Positions 42,758-54,242 of a DNA stretch of 64,000 nucleotides are shown here, one piece after another; positions within the stretch are counted from its first letter, which is position 1, and each line of letters begins with the position of its first letter. The stretch is taken from positions 961,592 to 1,025,591 of the forward strand of contig CH003129.1 in NCBI GenBank assembly GCA_000149265.1, given 5' to 3'. Both the position numbers and the translations under genes were made by a program. The notes under the pieces are model-generated. The model ran no database searches and was not told the origin of the DNA. It worked only from the letters and a program-made list of their open reading frames with translations. The DNA comes from Ciona savignyi (taxonomy: Eukaryota; Chordata; Ascidiacea; Phlebobranchia; Cionidae).

Positions 42758-43738
42758 CTGGCCGTATTATTGAGGATATCCTTGCTAATATGTTGAAAGC
42801 AAGGAATTTGTACATGAACGGTTACAAATCTACATTTTAACCTTCCCCCAGAACAAGTCTATAGCAGGTTAGCCTATATCGTCAAATGAAATTGAACACT
42901 GATATACAAATTCTGTAATATTAATAAATGGTGAATCAGTAAACGTCTACTATATTTTGTTTGTTTAGCGTAGTTTTATTGTACCAGACTACTTGGCAGT
43001 TTTTCTTGAGATCAGCAAAACGGTGTCTCTAAATCACGAAAATATATCAAAAGAGAGCAGATTTATATACATTACTTTTTCACACTCAAATGCGCTTGTT
43101 ATCCAATTCATGGGATTCCAAATGGCTTGAAAAATGATCTGCCATGAACACGTTTAAACCGTCACTGAACCATGGTATTCACAATTTTGTATTTACCAAA
43201 TTGGATCAGACAAACCTTCGACTGTCAGGTTAATGCTGCAGTTGTAAATAGATCATCATGAAGAAATTGCCACAGTTTTGCTTGCAGTTAAATTATTTGA
43301 ATTATTTGTATCTTAGGTATAAACGTATTGCATTCCATGTTCTATATAATATATGCAGTAACATATGATGTGATTCTTGCTACAGCCCTTTTCCTGTATT
43401 AAAGAAACAGAAAACGACAGAATGTAATGTAAGTAGATGTTAAGTTAGAGGAACTTGTGCATTTTATACTTTGTGTTATATAACACCAGGGCGATTTTTT
43501 ATTTTAAAAGTATAAATAAATGCATCTTTGAATATGTGTATTTGCTTATTCCGTCTAGTAGCGACTCGAATTGTGCGTACTTTATACGGTAGGGGAGGAA
43601 TGAAAAGATTCAAAATAGCCAATGGGAGGCATGCAACAAAAAAAGTTAAGAATCACTGCAGTATAGACTAACATATGATGTGATTTCAGCTATTGCCCCT
43701 TTTCCTGTACAGGAAACGACAGGATGTAACATAAGGGG

Positions 43739-43815
43739 ATGTTTAGTTTAGTTATTTAAAGACAGTGGATGTTTAGTTTAGTTATTTAAAGACAGTGGAT
43801 GTTTAGTTTAGTTAC
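43739..43815 (+). repeat. Short tandem repeat, ~30 bp x 2.5
   Basis: GGATGTTTAGTTTAGTTATT + TAAAGACAGT is repeated in tandem inside peptide unit 2, in the presumed 5'-UTR intron. Confidence 0.85.
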
Positions 43816-44184
43816 GCTCCTTCATTACGGTAAAGGAACATAGTAGCCTAAAGTTATTAAAATACAAGGAGGCAGGATTAAACGGTAAACTACAGTAGTT
43901 AAAACACGTCCGAGAATACACACGAAATAACAGGGCAAAGTGACGTGAACGTTAAGCTAAAAAATTGCGGCGACTATCAATGAAATTAGAACCTTAAATA
44001 TAGTGTGCAAGCGCGACCCAGTACTAAGTTACGCCTTATGACAAGCGAAGTCTAGAAGTGACCAGGAACAAGTGATCTTAGTGAAATGTGCAAGATACGA
44101 ATGTTGCCAGGGTGGTAGGATTGCATTCAATATTCTAATCTTTGTTTTACTTTCTATCCAGTTGCTAGTCGAAATTATACGATC

Positions 44185-44367
44185 ATGAATTCTAAAATTT
44201 GTCTTTTCGTTGTTCTCATTGGCTTCTGTTCAAGCACGTATGCTGACAGGCGGCGTATCGTTCACGGTGACGAGTGGGATTTTGATGGTGGCGTCGACGC
44301 AAGTGACCAGAGGGGTGGTGGTGGCTTAGGCGCAAGTGACGAATGGGCATTTGGCGGCTTCGAATGA
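44185..44367 (+). CDS. Secreted Gly/Asp-rich short peptide 2
   Basis: 60 residues. The start MNSKICLFVVLIGFCSSTYA is a clear signal peptide (Lys, then hydrophobic core, A/D cleavage). It is followed by basic DRRRIVHG and a Gly/Asp/Trp-rich acidic segment (GDEWDFDGG, DQRGGGG, DEWAFGGFE). No cysteine in the mature part and no paired-basic amidation site with Gly. AATAAA at 44403-44408. The start is set by conservation of the pre-ATG block and signal peptide with genes 1, 3 and 4. Family not recognised; a secreted defence or signalling peptide is possible but not shown. Confidence 0.72.
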   Translation: MNSKICLFVVLIGFCSSTYADRRRIVHGDEWDFDGGVDASDQRGGGGLGASDEWAFGGFE

Positions 44368-44461
44368 AATTGAACACGGATACACAAATTCTGTGATATA
44401 TTAATAAATCATGTACTACTCAATGTCTTCAATTGTTTGTTTTCGCAATTTTAAGAGAATA

Positions 44462-44735
44462 CGAGGATAGGATATTTATGTTTATCCTGCGAATAGAAAA
44501 ACTTTATGGTCGTTAACATACACGCAACCGTGATATTACTACTTGCCCCCCGTCGGGTTACCTAGCTATTGCCTTTAATATATAAGAACTTATTGTTCTA
44601 CTGAGATAGGCAATGTCCGACAAGAAACTTAATTAATTAAGTTACACACAACTAGCTTGCGACCCGTTTCGAACCTGCTACCATTTGCTTAAAAGGCGAT
44701 GCACTAACCCACTACGCTAATCGGTTGGACAACTG
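44462..44735 (-). mobile_element. tRNA-derived SINE, type 1, inverted
   Basis: AGGATAGGATATTTATG tail, TTAACATACACGCAACCGTG, GAACTTATTGTTCTACTGAG, AACTAGCTTGCGACCCG and CACTAACCCACTACGC head. It separates peptide units 2 and 3. Confidence 0.78.
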
Positions 44736-45362
44736 GAGGAAGGTTACAGCGAGAAAGTTCGACGATAAAATGCCATCGGCTGAAAGGGATTGCAGATGCA
44801 AACACGCAGAACCATTTAATTGCTCGTTTATTATTGCACCAGTTAGAACTATCTTTTATAAGATAAATTATGCTTCATATATGTTGTAGGATATGTTGTG
44901 ATTCTAGCTAGAGCCCCTTTCCTGTTTTCAAGAAATAGGAAACGCCAGAATGAAATATAAGTAGATGTTTAGTTTGGTTTTGTTTATTGTTTTGCTTTTT
45001 TATTACATTAAAGAAGAATATCCCAGTTATTTAAAAAGCAAAGAGGCAGGATAAAACAGAAAATAATGGTTAAACCAATTTAGTAAATATACACGTTATA
45101 GCGTGAAGTGACGTGGCGTTAAACTTTGCATTAAGCAAAAAAATGCGACAAAAAAATTATTTTAAATCCAAAACAATGAAACTAGAACCTTAAATATAGT
45201 TATGCAAGCACGATCCAGTACTGACATCTGGCAGGTAAAGTCTCGAAGTGACCAGGAACAAGTGACCTTGGTGAAATATGCAACGACTACTGTCAGGGTG
45301 ATAGGTCCGCTTTCAAGGTTTTAATTTTACTTTTTACTTCATTTAGACAAAATTACACCATC

Positions 45363-45635
45363 ATGAGTTTTAAAGTTTGTATTTTCGTTATTCTGGTTGG
45401 CCACTTTTCAAGCTCGTGTGCTGATCGGTTGCCAGTAGGCGTCGGTGCAAGTGATAGTCGGCGTGTCGCTGGTGCTGTAAGTGATAGACGGCGTGTCTCA
45501 AATCTTGAAAGTGACGGCTTCGAGGAAAATGATAGGCGGCGTAAGGCCGTAACTGAAAGTGACATGCATCCCAACATCACTGGTCGTATTATTGAAGATA
45601 TCCTTGCTGATATGTGGAAAGAAAGCAATTTGTAA
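45363..45635 (+). CDS. Secreted short peptide 3
   Basis: 90 residues. Signal peptide MSFKVCIFVILVGHFSSSCA, then DRLPVGVGASDSRRVAG and repeats of the form SDRRR/SDSRR/NDRRR (about residues 30-65), ending GRIIEDILADMWKESNL, which could be amphipathic. The dibasic RR sites could serve processing into several small peptides, as in propeptides; this is inference. AATAAA at 45742-45747. The minus-strand open frame over the same bases is a shadow. Best preserved long member of the array. Confidence 0.72.
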   Translation: MSFKVCIFVILVGHFSSSCADRLPVGVGASDSRRVAGAVSDRRRVSNLESDGFEENDRRRKAVTESDMHPNITGRIIEDILADMWKESNL

Positions 45636-46572
45636 ATAAACGGTTACAAAACTACATCTAAACCTTCTCACATAACAAGTCTTCAGCAGGTTATATCGTC
45701 AAGTGGAATTGTACACTGATATACAATTTCTGTGATACATTAATAAATAATAAATCATGTATTTTTATTTAAGATCAGCAAAACAGTGTCTCCACATTAC
45801 GAAAATAGCCCAACACAGAACAGACATATGCATGACTTCCGAAATTACTTTCACCTTCAATTGCGCTTGTAGTCCAATTCATGAGATTCCAATTGGCTTA
45901 AAATGATATGCCTTTAACACATTTAAACCTTTAGTAAACCATAATGTTCCCAATTTTTTTTTTTTAACACATCAGACAAGAAAAACCTCCCACTGCCCGA
46001 ATAATGATGCAGTTGTAAATAGATTATTATGAAGACACTGCTACAGTTTTGATTGCAGTTAAATGATTTGAACTATTTGTATTCTAGCTGTAAACGCATT
46101 GCATTTCTTCTTGAATATTATATATATGCAGTAACATATGATGTGATTCTAGGTATAGATCTCTTCCCATACTCAAGAAACAGGAAACGACAGAATTCAA
46201 TATAGGTAGATGCTTAGTTATTTAAAGACAAGAAGGTAGACATACTAAACTGCAAAACTACAGTAGTAAAACACGTTAGTGAACACCGTATAACGGGAAA
46301 AGTGACGTGGTCGATATAGCTGACATTAGGCAAAAACATTAAGGCAGCAAGTGTATTTCAAATCAAAATAAATGAAATAAAAACCTTACATTAAAGTGCA
46401 CCACCCAATACTGAATTACGCCTTATGACAAGTGAAGTCTAGAAGTGACCAGAAACAAGTGATCTTACTGAAATGTGCAAGATACGAATGTTGCCAGGGT
46501 GGTTAGGTTTGCATTTAATATTCTAATCTTTGTTTTACTTTCTATCCAGTTGCTAGTCGCAATTATACGATC

Positions 46573-46824
46573 ATGAATTCTAAAGTTTGTCTTTTCGTTG
46601 TTCTGGCATGCCTCTTTTCAAGCACGTACAGTGAGAGGCGACGTATCACCGAAATGCAAATGATACTGGCTCCTACGGCGAAAGTGACCAGGGTGGTGGG
46701 TACGACGATTGGCACAGGTGGGAATTTGGCGACTACGACCGAGGTAACCAGCGGCGTGGTGGCGGCCAAGGAGTTTTTTAGGTTTATAAGCAGATCCCAT
46801 TTAATTTTAGGTCGAGAAATATAA
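46573..46824 (+). pseudogene. Secreted Gly/Asp-rich peptide 4, probably frameshifted
   Basis: Signal peptide MNSKVCLFVVLACLFSSTYS and ERRRIT are intact and match gene 2. The frame from the ATG then runs into Thr/Val-rich sequence to 46824. From about 46643 the +1 frame instead reads NDTGSYGESDQGGGYDDW, FGDYDRGNQRRGGGQGVF and stops at 46781, the Gly/Asp/Trp-rich composition of gene 2. A single-base indel near 46640 therefore probably broke this copy. A type 2 SINE follows at about 46800-46870. Confidence 0.62.
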
Positions 46825-46894
46825 CGTGTTGGTCTCGTTAACCATTCGTCCACACGACCGTACCACAACAACACATTCGGCAATTATGTCGACC

Positions 46895-49423
46895 TACAGA
46901 ATAGCTTGGTGGATTAGTGCGTCGCATTTCAGGAGAAGGGTTGCAGATTCGAAACTAGGCACTAGCTGGTCGGTTGTTTTATAGGGAAAAGCATTTAACC
47001 ACAATTGTCTGATCCTATTGGAAAAATTATCCAAATAACTCCCAATCGGAGTAAAAATAATCAAAATTGAGCAAACATGACTAAACATTTACCAACTATT
47101 GGGTTTATTGTGTATGATTTATTGTTTCCATTTTAATATAACCTGATATTCCATTAGGTTCAGGCGATGTCTAATAAATATTTAACGAAGTTGCTGCTAT
47201 GTATGGATTGTTTACTTTGAGAACTTCGGCGCAAACACATCAGGAAAATCGTGCAAAGGAAATCAATCCGTATTTCATTTCATCACTAACTTTTTAACTT
47301 ATACTTAATGGCTTATTTAATGGGGTCACGTAATGTCTACAAATGCCTTTCTCATAGGGCAAAATCGAATAGCTATTCGAATTTGCAAACTTTCGCTAAA
47401 GGTCACATAAAAAATAACCAAGCTATTCGATCAGACGGACTACTGGAATTGCAATGTGTTGTTTATGTTCTTTCTATCCATTGCTCTATTTAAGTCAACC
47501 CATCAATCGAATGGTGACAAAAAATATGATAAGTTCTTTGTCAAAGGACACAGCCGACCAGCTGATGGTTGATTTCGATACATGCTACCACATAACGCTA
47601 TCCAGTGGGACAAACCTTCTATTCCGTCTTTACCTTTACAGAATTGATGGAATATTTTTGTTTATTCACGTCAATAAGAAAAATTTAAAAGTGTTTTTTC
47701 GGATATTGGTAAATTACATCGCGATAACGAAGTAGGTGCTTTTACACGAACAGTATTCGTCAGACTACCTCGCGTTACCGGAACTATTGCAGTGTATTGT
47801 GTATGATTTATTGCTTTAATTTTAATATAACCCAATATTCCACGAGGCTCATGTGATGTTCGAACTTCGGCGCAAACATAAAAGCCGTATTTCATTCTGT
47901 CACAAACTGTTTAACTTTCTCAGCTAACTACTAATATGTAAAACGCTTCTCGGTTGTATTTATTTGTTCTCTGTTATATTCACAAAGGTTTAAGTTAAAC
48001 GTTGTAAAAGTTACTATAATGGCCAGCCATGCATAGTAAACCCTGGATTATTCACGTTCAATACGATAGTCATAGTTTATTTTAGTTTATTTTCTGTTTT
48101 TATGATACAAACACGCGGCAAGACGTTCCAACCATGTACCTTACCATACCTAATTTCGAACCATGAACTCGAAATTAGTGGGTTTATCTCTCGTGTACAA
48201 CGCTCCGTATAGCTCAGACTATTTACAAAGTAAAACTGTATATTCATTATGAATGACAAAAAGCGATCGTGTAAGTAACCACCTAAATGCAAGAAAATAT
48301 ATATTGAATATACTGTATATTGAATAAAAGACGATTTAGTACATATCCAAAACTTAAGTGTTTATTTTTTTAATTTTCTTCTAAAACCCTACGCACACCT
48401 TTCTTTTCACAGGTTCTAAAAAATGTTTCGAGTACTGTGTGGACTATGCCCCGCGAGTATAAAACTCGATAACTCGACTTGTAGCAGGTCTACTAACATA
48501 ATCTTGGTATCATCTTTGGTAACACTTTTGTTTCAAAAGGCGCTGCTTCACTTTTACGATACTGCAGAGCAAAACAAAAAACTCTGGCAAAAAAATAGAA
48601 CATGCTGCTTTCAACCGTAATCCCCGTGTATGAGACGATACATGTGATATTATCACATGAGCAATGAGACGAGCCCGAAGATTAACGTCAATCACGTAAT
48701 CGAAATCGAACTCGAATGTGAAAACAAAGACAAAAAAAGTAATTATAACAGGGGTTATTGCAGATCACCTCGCGCCCATCGTCTAGGTATGGGAGCTATT
48801 GAAGTATGTTGTATATGATCGACGCATTGCTTTAATTTAATAGAACCCAACGATCCACTAGGTTTATGCAGCGGGCATAACATGACCCAAGTGCCCACAT
48901 CACCAAAGTATTAATCTTAAACAGTCAAAACATTTAAATCATATTCAATAGTTACGGTAACCGGATAGTGGACATCGAGTAATGTGGCGATTGCCCGTAT
49001 GATAAAGCACCTTATTCGCGAGATAATCTGACGTTTGAAATGTGTTATAACACTCCTTTACGTATTCACAAGGTAATCCTACTGTTGTCCGTGTTTAATA
49101 TCGCTCCTTTGCTTATTTCCTATTCCCTTCACAAAAATATACTTCGTAAATGAACGGGATAAAACAGCCGATCATCTTAACTGTAGATTTCCCTCACAAG
49201 TTATCCAATGATAACCGTGGTTAAATATTTTAATGTGAACATTGCTCACAAGTTACCTGACAAAAAAACGAAGGACAAATCTCTAGATGTGAATTTCCCT
49301 TACGGGTTATCTGAAGATAAATGTGTAAAAATCTCAAACATTTTTGATGTCAAACATCAAGCCCAAAGCATTTTGTTTATTTGATCGAGATACATTTAAT
49401 AACCAGCAAAGCAATCAAGTTCT
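46895..49423. other. Peptide array to galectin B intergenic region
   Basis: No intact gene. Type 1 SINE pieces lie at about 46895-47040 (+), 47735-47860 (-), 48740-48890 (-) and 48900-49130 (+). Two plus-strand copies of the galectin A promoter-proximal sequence lie at about 47200-47310 and 47868-48050. 49160-49330 resembles 55620-55740, the shared 3' flank of galectins B and C. Confidence 0.65.
47868..48050 (+). pseudogene. Orphan galectin first-exon/promoter copy
   Basis: Closely follows 25190-25352: GTCACAAACTGTTTAACTTT, AAAACGCTTCTCGGTTGTAT, CACAAAGGTTTAAGTTAAAC. It ends in an ATG at 48019. The first-exon copy has lost bases relative to exon 1a and stops after four codons, and no later plus-strand galectin exon follows. 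It is a leftover of segmental duplication. Confidence 0.7.
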
Positions 49424-52400
49424 TCAGTAAAAAGATATTTTTGAAATAATGATATCTCCGTGGCAAACAAGAGAGCGAATCTTCTTAAACCCAAGCCCAG
49501 GTCGTAAAATGTAGGTGAAGAGGAAGACACCGTTCAGGTAAACGTGGATTCCTTTCCTGTCGGCGTTAATTTCCATCTGTTTAGCAACAATCCATTTATT
49601 ACGGATTGTGGCAATGTATTGAATAGTTATCTAGTAAGGTTAGTTAAACAACTGCATTAAAATCTTACATGGTATTTGCATTACAACATTACCTAACTGT
49701 AACCCAACTTACAACTATTTCAGGTAACCCAACTGTGGGCTCTTGGTAGGTGAGTATAAGATGTTCATTTTTTATCGCCGTTGATGGGAAAACGCAAAAA
49801 GGCGTTATCACAGTCACATTACCTAGCAGTTATATGAATTATCACCTAGTACGGCCGAGTGGCCGAGTGGTTAACGGGGTCGATACAAATACAGACTTAC
49901 ATACAACAGCAGTCTCAGCATCGAGCTAATTCTGGGTTTAAAATTAAAACCGGTAAAAAAGCATCACCTACCATAAAAGGACAGTTTGTCGCGAACGGGT
50001 ATTCAATATCGAGTTGTCTTTCCTCGTCCTGCCAACTTCCTTTCAACAAAGTATTTCGAACAATTTGTTCTTCGCTATGACGCGGGTTGATATGTATCGC
50101 GATGTCTTGTTCGTCTTCGCCGAGAAAATTGAGTGCGAAACTATCGAAACGGTCGTAATGAGCTTACAATTCTAGCAGTACGTTCGTGTGGCCGAATAGC
50201 GAACGCGACCAATACATATACATCTATATAAAAAAAATTCCGAACGACAAGCCCAGGCGTTTGAAACTTGGCTCGGTAAAAATCAACATATGTTGAGGAA
50301 ATATTTATTGTTCGACGAAATAGACTGGTGAGTTAGTGCGTCGCCTTTAGATATAGAAGGGTCATCTTGCGTTTAAATTAGTCGCTGTCGAGGCGGTGTC
50401 CATGGAAAAGGCACTTATCGGAGCTCAGTGTTATATATAGGTTCAACTAAAATTAAATCAATAGGTTCTACTAAATTGAAGGAACATATTAATCATACAC
50501 AACACACTGAAATAGCTCCGGTAACTCCAAAGTCGGGCGTACAATAATCTGACGATTGCTCGTGTGATAACCCTCGTTGAGTTTTTCCGTTTACAAAGAT
50601 AAAAAAATATATTCTATCCTAACTAATTCCTTGAATTAAGGTATGGTCCGGTTATTTGTTTTGGCACAACGGAATAGCAGTGAGCTAACCAGTTAGAAGT
50701 TACTAACCCTTCTGATCCAGAATCTACAGACTTCCCAATCACGCAGATAGTATGGAATTTGATATTGGGGAACGGGATTGGTTGTGGCTGATTTGGAACC
50801 TAGAAATAAAATGTTTAAAGCCTAAATACACTGTTGTGTATAATAACTGACCAGTTCGGGAATCTATCCCAGCAATGGTCCGGTAATAAGATACACTTAA
50901 ATGTAAATGGAGGTTTCGGGTTAAATACTACGCTTTATATACACGGACGTCAGGCCTTTTATCTCGGTTAAACAGAGTGTCGGCTTTTAATCGAAGGGTA
51001 ATGGCATCAAAACCAGGTCGAAAGCATAATCGGTTGTGTAATTGTGTCTGAACCAATTGGATCGATGAGTTCAGGTAAAACTATAGTCTCAACCATGTAC
51101 AATACACTCCAATAGCTCTGGTATCCTAATGGTGGACATGAGGTAATCTAAATATTTTTCATGTAACAACCCTCTGTCTTGAATATACGAATTTTTCCCT
51201 AATCTAAACGGACTACAGAAGACATAAACTCACCGCATCTAAGATGTGTATTCCAGTGTCAGGGTACTGCATTAAAAATAGGGATTAGTAATGGAATGAT
51301 ATACCACTTACCGAATATTAACTGAACCTAGGGGGGCTTAACTGAAACAGTAGCAAGGTCTCAATAATATACAATACACTGCAATAGTCCCGTACGCCGA
51401 ACTTATGGTTATACTAAAATAAATAGTGGACTAGGAAATATTACTTAAACTGCGAACGTTTTAATTATATGCAACACACTGCAATAGCTTTCACAATGAG
51501 ACTGTGGACGCTAGTTATCAGACGTTAACCATGGCTAAATCCTTTAACTGGATTTGGTAACCCCAGGAGACAAACGTCACATCCATCCATAATCCTATTA
51601 ATAAGGTCCTTTAACCACAGTACGAATTTGAAAACAAATCCAACTAATTCCAAATTCAATATCTCTCACCTTTCCCATCATTCCGAACTCCAAGGACTGA
51701 ACAGAGATATCCCCCTCCATGTTTATGTGAGAGATGTTGAACAGCTCAACCCGGTGTTTCAATTTCGTCAAATATTTATCATTTACAAAGACCTGGGTGT
51801 AACATTATGTAGCCTACATTGCATTGTAGTAGATCCTCAAAGCCTTTGAATTGCGATGTTTAGGAAAAAGACAATGTGTTTGATCTAATAATCGAGTGTG
51901 TTAAAAAATAAAGGTCTATACTAATGGCACAAGGACACAACCAACTAGCTAGCGACCAGTTTCGAACCTGCAACCTTTCGATTGAAAGGCGACGCACTTA
52001 ACCGCTAGACTAACCGGCCGGGCAAGGATTGTCGGCCCACACGACCATACATCGTGACCATTTATGATTGGATATTCATGTTTATCCCGTGAATGGGAAA
52101 ACCAAGGGGGTTAACACACGTGGAATCGTCAGATTACCTCGCGCCCAGCGTCGGGTTACCGGAGCTATTGGAGTGTGTTGGGTATGATTTAAACGGTTCT
52201 TCAATTTGGTAGAACCCATCATTTTACTGCATTTGGGAAATATCCGTTAAGTGCACAGCACAAGGACACAACTAACTAGCAAGCTACCAGTGTCGAATCC
52301 TTTGACTGAAAGGCGACGCACTAAATCAATAAACTGAGCTAACCAATAAACTAACCGGAGAGATATCATGTATAGAACCGCCACTCACTCTGATTTTGTT

Positions 52401-54242
52401 ATCCTGGCAGTACAGCATAATTTTGAATTGCTCTCCTAGTTTAAATTCGGAACCAGTAAGCGGATGCCTTTTATCCGACTGCCATTCACCAGCAACCCGA
52501 CTGTTCAATACAATCACGCCTTCTTCCAAACGAGGATTGAAGTGAAATCCTATGTCATCCGTATGTATGAGGTTCAACGAAAACCTGGGACAGAATACAG
52601 ACTGTGTCGTGTATATCCAGGACAGTATTGGTGTAAGGGCTTGGACTAAAAGCCTAAAGGTTGTGAGTTCAAAACCAACCACTTTTCTATGTAAGTTTCA
52701 ATCCCGTATTTTGCTTGTCTAAAACCGTTCGTTTTTTATATATAAATCCGTATATGAAAGGTCGAGTTAACTATTTGGCCACACATTTGTATATGAAACG
52801 GTCGAGTTAACTATTCGGCCACACAAAAGTCACTTGAAAGTCGATAAATGCCAAAACTCATCAGAAGTCGCTTTAAACCAAGTGTAATAATAAAACAATG
52901 CATTGAAAAGGCAACCTTTATTTGTACATCACACTGCAATAGCTCCGGTAATGTGGTGACAAGTTAACTGGCCAGTATTTTAACGCATTGCACTATCTCA
53001 ACAAAAAGAGAGAAAGAGTAAAGTAGGGAAACTGCTTAATAAGAGGACGATTTTTGCACTAAAGTTAGAGTTAGTTCTGCGATTAAAATTAGTGTTTAGG
53101 GCAGGGTTGGAATCAGTTTCAATAGTTTTAGTGTGCAGTTTCCCTTCTTTCTTTCTGCCCTTATTTCCCTTACCGACAGTGATTGTGATGATGAAATGCC
53201 ATATTTGTCAGTTTTATGTGACGTCATCACGCTTAGTTGACGTCATCAAAAAATAAAAGACGTAGCTTTGTAGGAAATTTCATTTTGAACAACTTTGTAA
53301 TACATTACTATCTTCTACAAGCTATCAGTAACGAGTAATTAGAGTATAAATTACTAATTATGACGTCATTACAAATACAACAACGTTATCAAAAAAATAA
53401 AAATATCAATTTGTAGAAAATTATCTACTGGACAACTTTGTAATAGATTGTTTTTCCCTAAGTCCAACAGCATTCGCAGCAAACAAGGTCAAAGCAACCT
53501 TACTTAAAATTGCCAAAAACTGCAAAAGTTCCGTCGTCGTCAAAGGGTTAAGTGTTACCCATTATCCCACCACAGAAATATACATAAACGTTCAATTTAT
53601 CGCAATCTTAATACACCAACCTAAGTGCACCTACCTCGTCGCATTGGACAACACGGTACCAACGATAGTGAAGGTTCTGCCGGGGAATACCCCGTTCACG
53701 TGCTCCGTAAATGGGACTACCTTAAAAGAAAAACAACATTTTACCAAGGTATTTGTTAAGCTATGAAGACGTAGTTTAGGATCATATTTGCTTAACAGAA
53801 GTCGCCGTTTTACATTTAGGGTTAATTTCGTGGCAAAAAGGCAGTCGTTAGAGCATTTAATGGCATTTGTATATAACACAAATATATCAGTAAATTGACA
53901 CACACTTGCTGGTCTATGTTGTGGTATTTCATTCTAATAAGTAGTTTTAATGTTTACAGTGATAAATTCTCGAATACAACGGTTTCCCAGTTATCAGACT
54001 GTAAACGCGAAAAATAGGTAAATACGGAATCCCTTTTTTGTTTAAAAAGTCAATAGATGGGATATTCGTGTTTATCCCCGTAAATAAAAAAATGCAAGGA
54101 GCGTAAACACACTTCAGTCAAGTTACCTAGCGCCCATAGGGTTACAAACCGATTCGGGTGACAGTCGCATTACAATATCACTTTACAGGCCGGTTAAAAG
54201 GTTTTTATATCTTACAGGGTCTGTTATGGTCGGCTGAGACAT
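49424..54242 (-). CDS. Tandem-repeat galectin B, two CRDs, complete, eight exons
   Basis: Minus-strand exons in order: 54242-54216, 53720-53635, 52584-52389, 51792-51670, 51266-51234, 50799-50708, 50140-49972 and 49576-49424. All have GT/AG borders and phases identical to galectin A and give 292 residues. The first exon encodes MSQPTITDP. CRD1: VPFTEHVNGVFPGRTFTIVG, HFNPRL, IVLNS, WQSDKR (Asp replaces the usual Glu). Linker exon YPDTGIHILDA. CRD2: HINPR, IVRNT, WQDEER (all classical sugar contacts), end IIISKISFY. Cytosolic/secreted without a signal peptide; beta-galactoside binding expected, mainly by CRD2. Introns hold several SINEs. Nearest relative is galectin C on the same strand, from tandem duplication. 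TATATA lies about 45-55 bp upstream of the ATG (near 54286-54296). Confidence 0.93.
50318..50612 (+). mobile_element. tRNA-derived SINE, type 1, in galectin B intron 6
   Basis: GACTGGTGAGTTAGTGCGTC head, TAGGTTCTACTAAATTGAAGG, ATACACAACACACTGAAATA, ATCTGACGATTGCTCGTG and tail ATATTCTATCCTA. The galectin C intron carries the matching copy at 56733-57040, so the insertion predates the gene duplication. Confidence 0.82.
52066..52365 (-). mobile_element. tRNA-derived SINE, type 1, inverted, in galectin B intron 3
   Basis: GATTGGATATTCATGTTTAT, CCCGTGAATGGGAAAACCAA, TCGTCAGATTACCTCGCGCC, GGAGCTATTGGAGTGTGTTG, AATTTGGTAGAACCC and GAAAGGCGACGCACT in reverse order. It ends 24 bp from the end of galectin B exon 3. 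A shorter head-only copy lies at about 51925-52025. Confidence 0.82.
53003..53170. mobile_element. Foldback MITE with AGGGAAACTGC ends, copy 2
   Basis: Left arm ...AAGTAGGGAAACTGC (to 53035) and right arm GCAGTTTCCCTTCTTTC (from 53135) are complementary. The core keeps the GTTAGAGTTAG / TTAGGGCAGGG telomere-like drift seen in 10001-10209. Confidence 0.72.
53195..53460. promoter_or_regulatory. Three TGACGTCA palindromes (CRE) in galectin B intron 2
   Basis: Perfect CRE octamers lie near 53219, 53239 and 53361, within a partly duplicated ~150-bp sequence (CATCAAAAAATAAAA, TTTGTAGGAAATTTC/TTTGTAGAAAATTA, GGACAACTTTGTAATA). CREB/ATF binding is established for the octamer; an enhancer role here is inferred. 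Confidence 0.5.

Larger units (their letters stand above)
42060..46890 (+). repeat. Tandem array of secreted-peptide gene units
   Basis: Units share a 5' block (AAAACGGTGTCTCTAAA, TGCGCTTGT, AACATATGATGTGATTCT, AGCCCCTTTCCTGT, GAAACGACAGAATGTAAT) and a block before each ATG (TTTTACTTTCTATCCAGTTG, AAATTATACGATC). Block starts near 42060, 42985 and 45770; another unit is truncated at its start near 44880. The four ORFs are annotated separately. The block before the ATG looks like a 3' splice site of a 5'-UTR intron. Confidence 0.85.

Noticed and set aside
45353..45628. Minus-strand 91-residue frame opposite peptide gene 3
   Set aside because: Shadow of the plus-strand peptide ORF, which alone has a signal peptide and a conserved upstream block.
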